A DNA stretch of 64,000 bases from Imbricaverruca yamaguchii (GCA_034440575.1 JAOTOL010001268.1:62001-126000), one strand, 5' to 3'; shown: positions 53,641 through 64,000, counted from the stretch's first letter. Notes: generated by a model not told the origin, from the letters alone. Program-made: numbers and translations.

Positions 53641-55939
53641 GTATTGATGAGTCCCAGGTGCAGCTGCCCTTTGCGCTGCTGAGCCGTCACCTGGCTTGTT
53701 CCGCCCCGTGATCCCCGTCATCTGCCACCCCTGGCGCCGCGCCTGCCCCGTCGTGTTTTCTTTGGCGTTGTCATGGTAACGCCGACGGTCTGGCTTCACG
53801 CTCTGCAGAGGCGAGTGTGGTGACTGGTGGGAGTTAAGGTCGCGTGGTTGATGGCGTCGCGGACGGGGCGGCTTCGTGCGCGCTGCTGACCGGGGGACGT
53901 GATGGCGTTGAACGTTTGGACCAGGGCGATGGTTACCAGAAGCCTGATGATGTCTGTATGCATGGTAGAGCTGAAGATGGAAGGCTGGTAGAGCTGAAGA
54001 TAGACGATGTGAGGTAGACGGTCACTGTTGTTGGAGAAACAGGAATTCCGAGCGGCACCAAGTCGTCAGTCAAATCAATTCCTTCTCAGCTACAGTGTAG
54101 AAAAGAAGACTGGGCACGGGCAGTAGCTGATGCTTGATGTAAGGGCAGTCACTATGGAGAAGGGCGCTGTCACTTCTGCACTCACTCAGTTTTTCAGGAG
54201 TTCAATCACTGCTGTGTAAACTTTGCGCACGTAGCGAACACCAGTGCGCCCCTGTCCAAGTTCGTGCCTCCAGTCTCTTCGCAGCCGTGACGGGCAATCA
54301 TCCAACGTTTATTGCTTGACGTCCATTGTTATCCAGCGTCCGTTGTTTGGCCATATTCCAGGGCTGCAGCTTACCGCGTCAACCGCTCAATTCTGTCTGG
54401 GGAGTCGCGCGTGAAAAGGGACCAGTCGCTCACGGGGAGGGGGCTAAACTGGCCAACGCCCTGGCCTGTCACTGGTCGGCATCACGCATTGCAACATGCA
54501 GCGCACCACGAAGGGAGCGGTCCGGTCGTCGCACCCCAGACACGCCCCACATGTGGCTGGTTACATGGTACATGGGTGTCACGATCCCATGACGACAGAG
54601 CATCCCCCGACCGACCGTCGCTGCCCGGCACCGGCGATGACCAAGCGAAACATTCGGCTCACACCGGGACTGGAGGCGTCAGTCTGCCGACGTCGGCGGT
54701 GGCAGGAGCCGGCCGACCGGCTGCTCTGAGCGCGGAGTCCTGATCCCACGATTCAGCCATATTTTGTAGCCAAAGACTTTCGTGGATTTATGATTTTCAG
54801 ATTTAACATTTCAGATATCTCAGATTTGTGATTGCTCCGAGGGGAATACGAAACGAAACGAAACGAAAGGCGCCTGTTTGGCATGCTCCAGTGCATCCTC
54901 TGCACCGCATGAATCCTCCCACCGAGGGCGCTCTTCCGACGAGATGAATATATCTGGATCCGCCCATGAGAGCACACGGGTATTGCGGTGTTTTGTACCA
55001 TTAGGGCAGCCGTTTCGCACGATCCCGTCAGTTGAAGTTCATTATAACCTTGGGGGCTGCCAACATTTGATTCCCAAACGGCTGGCTGGTTCGCGCCATA
55101 GGTTTCCATATGGCGCATCTCTGGTGACATTCTATCCATGAGGTACACGGACAGGGGAGGGTCGATGGTGGCCAGGCGATGTGACAGCCGCCAGTGGGGG
55201 AGGGGAGGGGAAGTGTCGGCGGGAGGCGGCGGACGCGCCAGGTGGTCCCCCTCCCCCCGCCGCCGCCAGCTGCAGTCCCAGAATGATTGGCGTGCTGGGC
55301 CACCAGAGGTCTCAACGGATGCTGCCAAACATGTGTGGAACATCTGGGGAGAATACCAGGTCCTTCGAGCGGTGCAGTATACTAGGCGTGGAGGGGGGGG
55401 GGTCCTCAGACCACAGGATCCGTGGCCGGGGGAACAACGGCACGCCGCCGTGGTCAATGGGAAAACGGGACAATTCGCTGTCGCATCGTGCGGGTTGCCA
55501 CGGCGACGCGTTCAAACCAAGTCGCTGAAAACCTGCGCTCTCCACATCGTTCCCCGACAGAAGACAAAGTTCGTCACTTGTCGCCGTGTCGCATTGGCCG
55601 ATTGCCGCGCAAACTGGGCTTGTGTCACGAAATTCCCCCCTCGTCATCGCACCAGACACCATACGGTCGCGTCGCGTTGGGCGCTGTATAACCACTGCAG
55701 TTGATGCGCCCTAACTAACCATACGGTCGCGTCACGCCTGGCACAGTGCCAAGTTTTTCACGCTGCACCAGACCTGCCGCGAATTGGTTGGTCACATGGG
55801 CTTCAGGGCGCGTAGACCGAGGTACATCATTCGCGCCCGCAGGTCTCTCGCGAGCGCGCACACAATAGACACGCGTGTCAGTTGTACAAATGTATTATCA
55901 AACACAATTTACAAATATGACGTCGGTCGCCTCAGATGA
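53641..55939. other. No recognised gene
   Basis: GC-rich in parts. Several ORFs of 90-240 codons overlap on both strands without motifs. 'ccatacggtcgcgtc' occurs twice (55660 and 55719). Confidence 0.35.
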
Positions 55940-55942
55940 AAA

Positions 55943-56080
55943 GCACGGCGATTCAGATCAGCAGCACGGCGATTCAGATCAGCAGCACGGCGATTCAGAT
56001 CAACAGCGCTGCGATTCAGATCAGCAGCACGGCGATTCAGATCAACAGCGCTGCGATTCAGATCAAAAGCGCTGCGCAGA
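55943..56080 (+). repeat. 21-bp minisatellite (cagatcagcagcacggcgatt)
   Basis: Seven units alternating agcagcacgg and aacagcgctg variants. Confidence 0.95.
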
Positions 56081-56516
56081 CAGCATGCAGACACACTTAC
56101 AAAATGAGGAATGTCGGAGAGCACACGTCTCGACGTTTGTGCGAGACAAGACCATCACCGTCCGCTCTCTACCCCTCCCCTCCCTTTCCCTTCTCTCAAC
56201 TGAGTATTGCTCCCTGAAGAATGTGGACTACCGGTAGTCGTGGAAGCGGTCGGGGGACGGCCCCGAAATGGGGACGGGCAGACGCGCACGCCCGGCACCT
56301 GGAGCGGCAACGCTGAACAGCCCAGCGACTACCAACTGTGTGTAGCTGCATCACTGGCTCTGGCAGGGCCTGAACGCATCGTGAGGTTCAGTGGTACGTC
56401 GCCTCGACCTCGAGGGGCAAAGTATCGCGTGAAACCCAGCATCTCGCAACATGGAGAACAGGTTGCCGGCCACCCTGGTCAGCATCAGCACCACACCGCA
56501 CATAGGTGCCAGACGC

Positions 56517-56737
56517 CTGCCAGCCTCAGAACGGCTGCCTGCCTCAGAGCGGCTGCCAGCCTCAGAACGGCTGCCAGCCCGAGAACGGCTGCCAGCCCGA
56601 GAACGGCTGCCAGCCCGAGAACGGCTGCCAGCCCCAGAACGGCTGCCAGCCCAACCGGGCGGTACCCGGCGGTACCTGGCGGTACCCGGCGGTACCTGGC
56701 GGTACCTGGCGGTACCCGGCGGTACCGGACGGGAGGC
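56517..56737 (+). repeat. Two adjacent minisatellites (18 bp, then 10-15 bp)
   Basis: 56517-56652 repeats ggctgccagcccgagaac about eight times. 56657-56737 repeats cggcggtac(c/t) units. The long ORFs over them are periodic artefacts. Confidence 0.95.
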
Positions 56738-56865
56738 CGTCCGGACCGCCACACACGGCTGAAGGTACAGCACATTACGTGCAACACCGAGATCAAACTA
56801 TACAAATACTCGGCGGCCGCAGCGTGGCGGCCGCAGCAGCGGGTACGGTTCAGTAAGTCGTCAAA

Positions 56866-57120
56866 GCAATCCCGGCAACACGGACAGAGGTTCCAGATCA
56901 GCCAACGAACCCAATCCCGGCAACACGGACAGAGGTTCCAGACCAGCCAACGAACCCGAGGTCGTCGGAACCGGACAATTCATCACACTTGAGCAGGGCA
57001 GTGTGTAGTAGTGGTATGTAGCATGACTGTGTGTAGCATGGTACGTAGCATGACGGTGCGTAGCACGGCGGTGTATAGCACGGCGGTGTGTAGCACAGCG
57101 GTGTGTAGCACAGCGGTGGC
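56866..57120 (+). repeat. 42-bp duplication followed by a 16-bp repeat
   Basis: 'atcccggcaacacggacagaggttccaga' is duplicated at 56867 and 56909. 57005-57118 repeats 'gtgtgtagcacggcggt'. Confidence 0.85.
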
Positions 57121-57473
57121 ATACAGTGCCAGATGTTAGTCACGTGCAGAAAAATATCGACCCGCTGAACACACACATGCGTGTGCACACGCACATGTAG
57201 ATTTGCAGAAGTCGAAGCAGCTGCAACTGACGGGATAGTCAGGATCGCTGGGGAAGTGGGATGGGACGACGAAGAGGTAGCAGCCTCGCCGTCGAACAGG
57301 ATGAGGAAGATATTTTTGTCCCCCATTTCGAGAACCCAGGCGACTCGAGACATAGGTGGAGGCTCTAGCAGGAGTAGCTTATCAAACGTGTTGTAGTTAG
57401 CACGCCAACTTATGCGTGGGACGATGGGTCCCCACAATACACCACTGAAGGATAGCATACTGAAGGCTAGTTT

Positions 57474-58025
57474 TCACAACGGTTCACGGGGAACACTCAT
57501 AAACCGCAGAACCCCGAGTATACGGGCGGGAAATTGCCAGGAAGTCGACAGTTCCTCTGCATGCTCAGCTGGTATGTCAGTGACCAGATGGTAGATAGGC
57601 TCCAAGTCTGACAGGGAGACTGTATGTACGCGGCGAGTATGACAGAGGCTTCGCAATGGTGTAAACAATGCACACTCCAAACAGTACGTCAAACCGACGA
57701 AACGCGCGGGTGCCTCTGGAGCACAGGCATCGAAGACCGATGCGCATTGTTCCCCTACCCCCACCCCATACAAAAGGCAGGTGGTGATGCTGCTGCCCAC
57801 AGCCAGCACCCGAACGCTTGCGTCCGACTGGGTGGCCGCACCCACCAGCAGAGCCTGGCAGTGACCCCTGGCACGCCTTGCGGACACCTCACGGACCACC
57901 AGGCTAGCTGACCCTCGGCATGGAATGTACAGGCCGACTGGCGGGAGGAGCTGGCGCCACCCGCCAGCGACCCGGCAAAATACACACCGTGTACAAGTTG
58001 GTGGCATGTTGGCGGGCACCAGCAC
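57474..58025 (-). CDS. Unidentified open frame, possible exon
   Basis: 183 codons on the same strand as the ankyrin exons and downstream of them. The translation is not low-complexity (VVREVSARRARGHC, FVGLTYCLECALF, SLSDLEPIYHLV), but I recognise no domain. The region is GC-rich, so chance openness is plausible, and the last exon upstream already has a stop at 58418. It may belong to another transcript or to none. Confidence 0.25.
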   Translation of the reverse strand: MLVPANMPPTCTRCVFCRVAGGWRQLLPPVGLYIPCRGSASLVVREVSARRARGHCQALLVGAATQSDASVRVLAVGSSITTCLLYGVGVGEQCASVFDACAPEAPARFVGLTYCLECALFTPLRSLCHTRRVHTVSLSDLEPIYHLVTDIPAEHAEELSTSWQFPARILGVLRFMSVPREPL

Positions 58026-58417
58026 AGCCCAGACGGCCGCGAGCCCGCCCCGGCGCCAGGCGTGTCACGCAGGAATGAGGCGGCAGTGTCCAGAGCGCAC
58101 GTCCACCCGCCGGACGCCCACGCACTCACGCTCTGGATATTCAACACACTCCCTAGTGCGAGGCAGCCAGGACGAGCTCGCGTCTGCAGGCGCAGGCCAG
58201 CCTTTGAGCTGCCAGCAGTCTGAGTCACCTGCCGTCACCATCGCCCCACGCCTGGACGGCGCGCCGGCGGCAGCGAGCCCGAGGTCACCGCGGCACGGCC
58301 GCAGGTCCGCCCACTTATGGGCGTGGCTCGTGTCCAGGTTGGTCCAGATTGTCGCGTCGGCCACCCAACACCATATATTGACACTACGCGCAACTGCGCA
58401 CCGTCTGACGCCGTCCG

Positions 58418-58627
58418 TCAATCGTCGCCCGCCGTCTGTTGGCCGGCGGTGTAGCTGGAGTTCACGTCGGCGCCGGCAGATGTCAGCTGCATCTGGCGCA
58501 GTTGGTTGCTGAGTTGGACGGCGGCGGACGGCTGGTCGGTGATGCCGAGACCCTCGATTTGTCTGAGGACGCTGGCGAGATCCGGCCGATTCGAGGGGCG
58601 CCACACCAACTCCAGCATCTTGACAAT
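58418..58627 (-). CDS. Putative C-terminal exon of an ankyrin-repeat gene
   Basis: The frame begins after an acceptor-like CCGTTAG at 58628-58634 with IVKMLELVWRPSNRPDLASV, continues through RQIEGLGITDQPSAAV, and ends in TGA at 58418-58420 after 69 codons. Non-repetitive and helix-like, with no interruption. The W-RPSNRPDLASVL segment could be the last helix of a kinase C-lobe or part of a death-domain-like helix, but neither is secure. It is phase 0, compatible with the phase-0 end of the exon at 59375, yet no intermediate exon was found. Confidence 0.45.
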   Translation of the reverse strand: MVKMLELVWRPSNRPDLASVLRQIEGLGITDQPSAAVQLSNQLRQMQLTSAGADVNSSYTAGQQTAGDD

Positions 58628-59262
58628 CTAACGGCGGACATCGCTGTCAGCCGGTGTACTCTCACCGAGGACATCGTAGCATGACAGGAGCCACTACACC
58701 ACAATATTACAGCATGTAAATATCAATTGCCATACTGCCATTATACATCGTGTTCAAATCGTTTTATCAGTGTCAAACGACGGCCCGGAAAGCGCTAATT
58801 GTTGGTATCACGAAATCAGAATTGGGTGCAGATATATTGCATGGATCGTGGAACGCGTAAGCAACGTAGGCATCCCAACTGAACACGCCACAACTCTAAG
58901 AACACAGCCACGTAGTTCAGCTGCTAGTCAGCTTCACCAGAAAACATATGAGACCATAAAATTGCATAGGGCACCAGTTCTCAACCTGCTAATCTCCCTC
59001 AACCAGTTCAGCTAGAAGACTGTTGCCGCTGAGCGCCGCCCACTCCCTCCCATCAACTCCGTGATGAAACCCGTTCTGACCACACCCCATACATCAGTCA
59101 GTTGGCAGAGCCTAGTGACGAGACTGTTGTTTGACCCTGCCCCATATGCCAGTAGACAGAGCCTAGTGATGAGCCAGCTGTTGGACCCTGCCCTGGATAA
59201 GTGTCAGTGGACAGAGCCCAATAATGAGCCTGTTATCCCACCCTACCCCACACCCCATGACC

Positions 59263-59383
59263 CCAACTGACCTGCAGTTCCGTCAGGTGCTGCCAGCCCG
59301 GCTGGGGACCGGCGTCAGTCGACGGTTCCCGGTAATGAGCCTGTTGTCCCACCCCACCAAAGACCCCAGCTGACCTTCTGCAG
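59263..59383 (-). repeat. 103-bp duplication of the exon B end with its donor
   Basis: 59266-59325 repeats the last part of exon B (GWQHLTELQ) and its GTCAGT donor 103 bp downstream of the primary donor. 59080-59260 is also repetitive ('gacagagcctagtgatgagcc'). Confidence 0.7.
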
Positions 59384-59647
59384 CTCCACCAGGTGCTGCC
59401 AGCCCGGCTGGGGGCCACCTTCAGGAGACAGCGCCCGGTGCATCTCCAGCCGCTGCGCCGCCAGCTGCATCGGCGTGGTGCAGTCCCCGCACGGCAGCGA
59501 CACACTGGCGCCGCCAACCAGCAGGTGGCGCACCGACACACTACAGCTGCGCCGGATGGCCACGTGCAGCGGCGTGGCGCGCGCCTTGTCCAGCACATCC
59601 GGCACCGCGCCGACCGCCACCAGCGCCGCCACCATGTCGGACAGGCG
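59375..59647 (-). CDS. Ankyrin-repeat exon B
   Basis: 91 codons in phase 0, bounded by CGACAG (acceptor) and AAG|GTCAGC (donor). It encodes VPDVLDKARATPLHVAIRR, VRHLLVGGASVSLPCGDCTT and PMQLAAQRLEMHRAL, the TPLHxA and LLxxGA signatures of ankyrin repeats, which bind proteins. Its start and end both lie in tandem duplications. It follows exon A in order and phase. IkappaB/Relish-type or other ankyrin proteins are all possible; I cannot choose. Confidence 0.6.
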
Positions 59648-59960
59648 CTGTCGGACACCCGGCACCGGGTCAGGTCAGGTCAGGTCAACACTTACCACCA
59701 GCGCCGCCACCATGGCGGACAGGCGCTGTCGGACATCCGGCACCGGGTCAGGTCAGGTCAGGTCAACACTTACCACCAGCGCCGCCACCATGGCGGAGAG
59801 GCGCTGTTGGTCACCCGGCACCGGGTCAGGTCAGGTCAACACCAGGTCAGATCAGGTCAGGTCACCGATAACTCAGCACTTGCCACCAGCGCCGCCACCA
59901 TGTCGGATAGGCGCTGTCAGACACCCGGCACCAGGTCAGGTCAATACTGGCCACAGGCAA
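59631..59960 (-). repeat. 78-bp tandem array duplicating the start of exon B
   Basis: The 'gccgccaccatg' landmark recurs at 59631, 59709, 59787 and 59897 (steps 78, 78, 110). Each unit holds a CGACAG-type acceptor, the first 30 nt of exon B, and in two units the donor GTAAGTG (59690-59695 and 78 bp on). Branch-point-like CTGAC repeats lie in between. Confidence 0.85.
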
Positions 59961-60683
59961 TGCGACCATTTCGGACCCCCAGCGCCAGGCCAGACCAGGT
60001 CAACGCTTATTCAACACTGGCCACAAGCAACGCCAGCTCATCACATAATTAAATATAACAAGCACCGTTCTTTGTATACAACACACAAAAATCCTTGTTA
60101 CGATGCACGACGTATAGCAGCAGTTGGACAGGTCTACGGCGAACATGAGTCACTGCAAGGTGTGTCGATGAACTGCTCAGACCACCCGGTGGAGGGCAGT
60201 CCAACCAGTGCTACAATAATTAATCTTCGTTGGGTGAGATGCCAAAATGAGTACAGCAGGATGTCGAAATTTTGTCATGGAGACATGCCAATTAAAATAT
60301 CGTTTCAGTTCATGAAACTCAATTTTGAGCCAAAAGTGCACTGAAGTTCATATTTTCATTCAATTTGCGAAAAATCCAATATATGGGTATATATACTGAC
60401 AATAACGATTGAAATATCGTGGTATCGGCAGATGACGCTGCTCAACAGACATGACAGACAGGCTCTGTACCCGAAATTGCGTTCAGAGATGCTTGTGATC
60501 ACAATCCGTAACGGTGAGAATAAGCTTTATACCTTGACATGGAATACTCAGAAACGAGTCATGGGGACTTCGCAAGCACATATCAACAATCATGATGTTG
60601 GCACCTCCTGGGAAACAGTTACTATTCATTGCTCTGAAAGTGATATATTGCACCATATTTCATGAAAAAAAATAATCTCCGAG

Positions 60684-60987
60684 TCTGACCCGCCCTGATA
60701 CTGACCTGCTCGACGGCCCTGTGCAGGGCAGTCCGACCCGCCCCGGTACTGACCTGCTCGACGGCCCTGTGCAGGGCAGTCCGACCCGCCCCGGTACTGA
60801 CCTGCTCGGCGGCCCAGTGCAGGGCAGTCCGACCCGCCCCGGTACTGACCTGCTCGGCGGCCCAGTGCAGGGCAGTCCGACCCGCCCCAGTACTGACCTG
60901 CTCGACGGCCCAGTGCAGGGCAGTCCGACCCGCCCCGGTACTGACCTGCTCGGCGGCCCAGTGCAGGGCAGTGCGACCCGTCTCGTC
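60684..60987 (-). repeat. 48-bp tandem array duplicating the exon A end and donor
   Basis: Six units step exactly 48 bp (donor positions 60700, 60748, 60796, 60844, 60892 and 60940). Each encodes GRTALHWA(A/V)EQ followed by GTCAGT. 48 bp is 16 codons, so every donor is in the same frame. Confidence 0.92.
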
Positions 60988-61064
60988 CCGCTTGTTCACG
61001 TCGGCTCCCATGTGGACCAGACCGCGCATGCGCACAGCGTTGTTGCTGCGCACGGCACGCATCA
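60946..61064 (-). CDS. Ankyrin-repeat exon A
   Basis: 119 nt from a strong acceptor (CTTCATTCTGTTCCAG at 61065-61080) to GAGCAG|GTCAGT. It encodes MRAVRSNNAVRMRGLVHMG then ADVNKRDETGRTALHWAAEQ, one ankyrin repeat with the DxxGRTALHWA hallmark. It ends in phase 0, matching exon B. Downstream donors in the 48-bp array could extend it by 16-codon steps. The upstream part of the gene is not recognised in the window. Confidence 0.6.
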
Positions 61065-61385
61065 CTGGAACAGAATGAAGCACCCCATAATGGAGGACCG
61101 CACTGTAGCATAACCGCAAACCTGCACCTTCCACATTTTGTTTGGACAGCTGCCAATACATCACCTCTTGCAATTCCTGCCTTTTAAGAGAAAGTGATTG
61201 AAGCCATACTTCAGAATTATTTGGAGATGCGCACCAAAGTGAGCCTTGAAACGGCTGTGCGTGTGCACGCAGTGGACTGTGTCCAGCTGTCCTGGGCCAG
61301 CCACGTCGCCAGCTACGACCAGCCCAACACGCTTCCCACACTATGCCGTGCAGACACACGTCACTTCGGACCTCTCACGAAGGGG

Positions 61386-61456
61386 ACGAGTAGTCTAGAG
61401 GTAAGTTGTTCGTCTCACGATCGAAAGGTTGTGGGTTCGGGTCTCATCTGTCGCTG
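61386..61456 (+). tRNA. tRNA-like sequence, probably a SINE head
   Basis: GTAGTCTAGAGGTAAG (A-box position) and GTGGGTTCGGGTCTCAT (T arm and B box) are spaced as in a tRNA. The possible anticodon loop CTCACGA would read CAC (Val). Acceptor pairing is poor, and the sequence abuts a minisatellite, so a tRNA-derived repeat is more likely than a working tRNA gene. Confidence 0.35.
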
Positions 61457-61470
61457 TTCTTCGCTGCGAC

Positions 61471-62330
61471 CACTCACTGTTGTGGTGCAGGTTTTAGGTG
61501 CGCCGCAGCCACCGGGCCAGGGAGTGGACTCGCGCCCCGGGCCACTCACTGTTGTGGTGCAGGTGTTAGGTGCGCCGCAGCCACCGGGCCAGGGAGTGGA
61601 CTCGCGCCCCGGGCCAGGGAGTGGACGCGCGCCCCGGAGCCACTCACTGTTGTGGTGCAGGTGTTTGGTGCGCCGCAGCCACCGCACCAGGGTGTGGACT
61701 CGCGCCCGGGCCAGGGAGTGGACTCGCGCCCCGGGCCACTCACTGTTGTGGTGCAGGTGTTTGGTGCGCCGCAGCCACCGCACCAGGGTGTGGACTCGCG
61801 CCCGGGCAAGGGAGTGGACTCGCGCCCCGGGCCACTCACTGTTGTGGTGCAGGTGTTTGGTGCGCCGCAGCCACCGCACCAGGGTGTGGACTCGCGCCCG
61901 GGCAAGGGAGTGGACTCGCGCCCCGGGCCACTCACTGTTGTGGTGCAGGTGTTTGGTGCGCCGCAGCCACCGGGCCAGGGAGTGGACTCGCGCCCCGGGC
62001 CACTCACTGTTGTGGTGCAGGTGTTTGGTGCGCCGCAGCCACCGGGCCAGGGAGTGGACGCGCGCCCCGGGCCACTCACTGTTGTGGTGCAGGTGTTTGG
62101 TGCGCCGCAGCCACCGGGCCAGGGAGTGGACGCGCGCCCCGGGCCACTCACTGTTGTGGTGCAGGTGTTAGGTGCGCTGCAGCCACAGGGCCAGGGAGTG
62201 GACGCGCGCCCCGGACCAGGGAGTGGAATCGCGCCCCGGGCCACTCACTGTTGTGGTGCAGGTTTTTGGTGTGCCGCAGCCACCGGACCAGGGTGTGGGT
62301 GCGCCGACTTTCGTTCCTCTTCACGCGGGA
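61471..62330 (+). repeat. 72/96-bp minisatellite, ten units
   Basis: Units begin 'cactcactgttgtggtgcaggtgtttggtgcgccgcagccacc' at 61471, 61543, 61641, 61737, 61833, 61929, 62001, 62073, 62145 and 62242. A 24-bp subunit (ccagggagtggactcgcgcccggg) explains the 72/96 alternation. Long ORFs exist in several frames on both strands. Confidence 0.95.
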
Positions 62331-62372
62331 CACGTGCGAACACTCGTCGGCAGCTGGCGGACACAAACACGA

Positions 62373-62562
62373 CAATCATGTGGTGAACACAAACACAACA
62401 ATCATGTGGTGAATGCAAGCAACAATCATGTGGTGAACACAAACAACAATCATGTGGTGAACGTAAACAACAATCATGTGGTGAATGCAAGCAACTATCA
62501 TGTGGTGAACACAAACAACAAACATGTGGTGAACACAAACAACAATCACATGGTGAAGACAA
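62373..62562 (+). repeat. 24-bp minisatellite (aacaatcatgtggtgaacacaaac)
   Basis: About eight units; similar degenerate motifs reappear at 62780-62890. Short CAGT repeats lie at 62950-62990. Confidence 0.93.
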
Positions 62563-63059
62563 GCATGGGCAGAGGCAGGAGGGGGTGGGTGGGGGTGGGG
62601 GGCATGTCTCTCAAACCATCTTAACCATTAACCCTATGCTTGCTGTTAGTTATTCCAGCTTCAGGGCGCGCTGTTCATGTTGATTATATAGCACCCATAT
62701 AGTGCTTACTGGAAAAAGTAGACATAAAAGCAGGTTCTCCGGTCTAATTTTTTTTGGTCCGCTCCCACGGCCATGAATGCAAACATAAAGCACACCTGAT
62801 GAACACAAACATAATTTTCATTTGGTGAGCATTAACATAAAACGCATTTGGTGGACATAAACAGAATACCCTCATGGTTAACACAACCACTACGCCGGCC
62901 TGGTGAGTACAAATTGCACAGGCATTGTCAGGCAAAAGGATAACCCATGCCGTCAGTCAGTCAGTCAGTCGGTCAGTCAGTCGGTCAGTCACGGCGGACA
63001 CATAAGCAGCTCGCTGGCCACTGTTGTGCTTGGACTTTAGCCGAAAGCTTTTCATAAAC

Positions 63060-63411
63060 TTCAAAAGGGAGGTTAATTCATAAAATAAAAAAAAAAGGGG
63101 TTTTAAGAAAAATTTATTATATTTTTAAAGAATGGTTGGGGGGAAAAAAAAAAAGAAAAGTATTAAATGGAATAAAAATATTTTTAAAAAATTTTTTAGA
63201 GGGGAGCGAAAAAGGGTTTTTTTTTTTTCCCTTTTTTTTTTAAAAAAAATAAAAAAAGAGGAAAAGGGAAAAGAAAATAAATTTTTTAAATTAATAAATG
63301 AAAAAAGGGAAAAAAAAAAAATAAAAATAAAAATAAAAAAAATAAAATAAAATAAGAAAAAAAAAAAAAAAAAAAAATTAAATAAAATAAAATTATAATA
63401 AAATAAAAAAA
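63060..63411. other. Extreme A/T homopolymer-rich stretch
   Basis: Almost only A runs with some T and G runs, ending exactly where the duplicated VNTR locus begins. It resembles low-quality consensus more than a biological feature. Confidence 0.6.
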
Positions 63412-64000
63412 CATTGATCTCAATCACGGCCAAATCCATTTGGGGACCCTTCCAAGTTCATTTGAGACGGGAAAGGGCGACTCGCCTATGTGGATGAGGG
63501 ATTATCACACAATGGAACCGGAGGAAGCAATTCCGACTTGAATAGGTAGGTGGAGACGTCAATGACATCCTGTCTGGCCTCCAGACAGATGGCTGCAGGC
63601 AAAGTCATTATGAACCCCGGACGGGGCACGTGGGGAACGTGGCGGGGGGAGGGGCACATACGGGTACCATACCCCACGGCATGGTACCATACCCCACAGC
63701 ATGGTACCATACATCACGGCATGGTACCATATCCCACATCATGGTACCATACCACACAGCATGGTACCATACCTCACAGCATGGTACCATACCCCACGGC
63801 ATACCAGTATACGAGTAGCGGACCGCCACTCATCAACGACGTCTGTTGACTCTGATGTTGTGAGATACCTCACCTCACATTGAGCCTTTTACACTCACAG
63901 TTTGCACTCTGATGCTGTCCGTTAGACTTGCTGCTCAGACTATCAGTCCTTCCCCTCAGACTCGCTTTCAGTCGTTTCTCTCAGTCTATCAGCCCTGCCT
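63412..64000 (+). repeat. VNTR locus, copy B (flanks plus about 7 units)
   Basis: Nearly identical to copy A in both flanks, with the 20-bp array (63663-63805) reduced to about seven units and small differences ('gatgttgtgagat' against 'gatgtgagat'). It runs off the window end. Confidence 0.93.

Noticed and set aside
55138..55704. Possible transposase remnant
   Set aside because: Overlapping ORFs on both strands without a DDE or other motif I could verify.
60622..61359. Single 245-codon ankyrin ORF across the 48-bp array
   Set aside because: A strong acceptor at 61065 and repeated GTCAGT donors make exon A with alternative ends more likely than one continuous coding exon.
61194..62412. Proline/glycine-rich ORFs of 280-326 codons on both strands
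   Set aside because: Units of 72/96 bp keep several frames open at once; two units of about 97-98 bp break any single frame. No conserved start or domain.

Overview
The window looks like a piece of an invertebrate nuclear genome, most likely an arthropod and perhaps a crustacean. The arthropod call is inference, resting on the transposon families, many TTAGG-like tracts in dispersed repeats and the intron/exon signals at the right end. There are no bacterial-type operons. It is dominated by transposable elements, minisatellites and satellite-like arrays. Only 57-61 kb offers evidence of a host protein gene, and one U2 snRNA gene is present but split.

Layout. 0.2-9.6 kb: a decayed zinc-finger fragment, then degenerate satellites (a 20-21 bp 'GGAGGCCCCCAGGACGAAAA' type to 3.5 kb, with a tRNA-derived SINE inside, then a second family in opposite orientations to 9.6 kb). 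9.6-15.7 kb: a decayed minus-strand non-LTR retrotransposon with CCHC ORF1 and endonuclease-RT-RNase H ORF2. 15.7-18.0 kb: copy 1 of a noncoding dispersed repeat whose second copy lies at 45.6-49.7 kb. 18.4-30.7 kb: minus-strand U2 snRNA sequences. One U2 gene is split by an 11.6-kb non-LTR element with an R2-type (restriction-like endonuclease) enzyme, best matching the U2-targeting Utopia type of the NeSL/R2 group. Its ORF is in turn interrupted by a young 3.8-kb Ty3/Gypsy LTR element that lacks RT/RNase H. Each insertion has a target-site duplication, and removing the Gypsy element plus one duplication copy restores the host element's frame.

32.5-37.6 kb: microsatellites, a 20-bp VNTR of about 46 units, 'cagactgcgg' and 'ctgtctgt' arrays, and palindromic TGACGTCA sites. 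37.75-42.27 kb: a second, nearly intact plus-strand Ty3/Gypsy element (236/232-bp LTRs, GCCGG duplication) damaged only by one in-frame TGA and one frameshift at a C run. 43.9-50.2 kb: minisatellites, dispersed-repeat copy 2 and TTAA-type MITEs. 50.6-53.6 kb: a decayed CR1/Jockey-like LINE. 55.9-57.1 kb: several short-period minisatellites.

57.4-62.4 kb: putative minus-strand exons. Two encode ankyrin-repeat sequence with matching splice phases, and a third is a possible C-terminal exon. Their splice junctions lie inside tandem arrays: six in-frame 48-bp donor duplications after one exon, and 78-bp duplications of the next exon's start with consensus donors. 63.4-64 kb: a second copy of the 33-kb VNTR locus with only about 7 units.

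All identifications are from motif reading; no database search was run.
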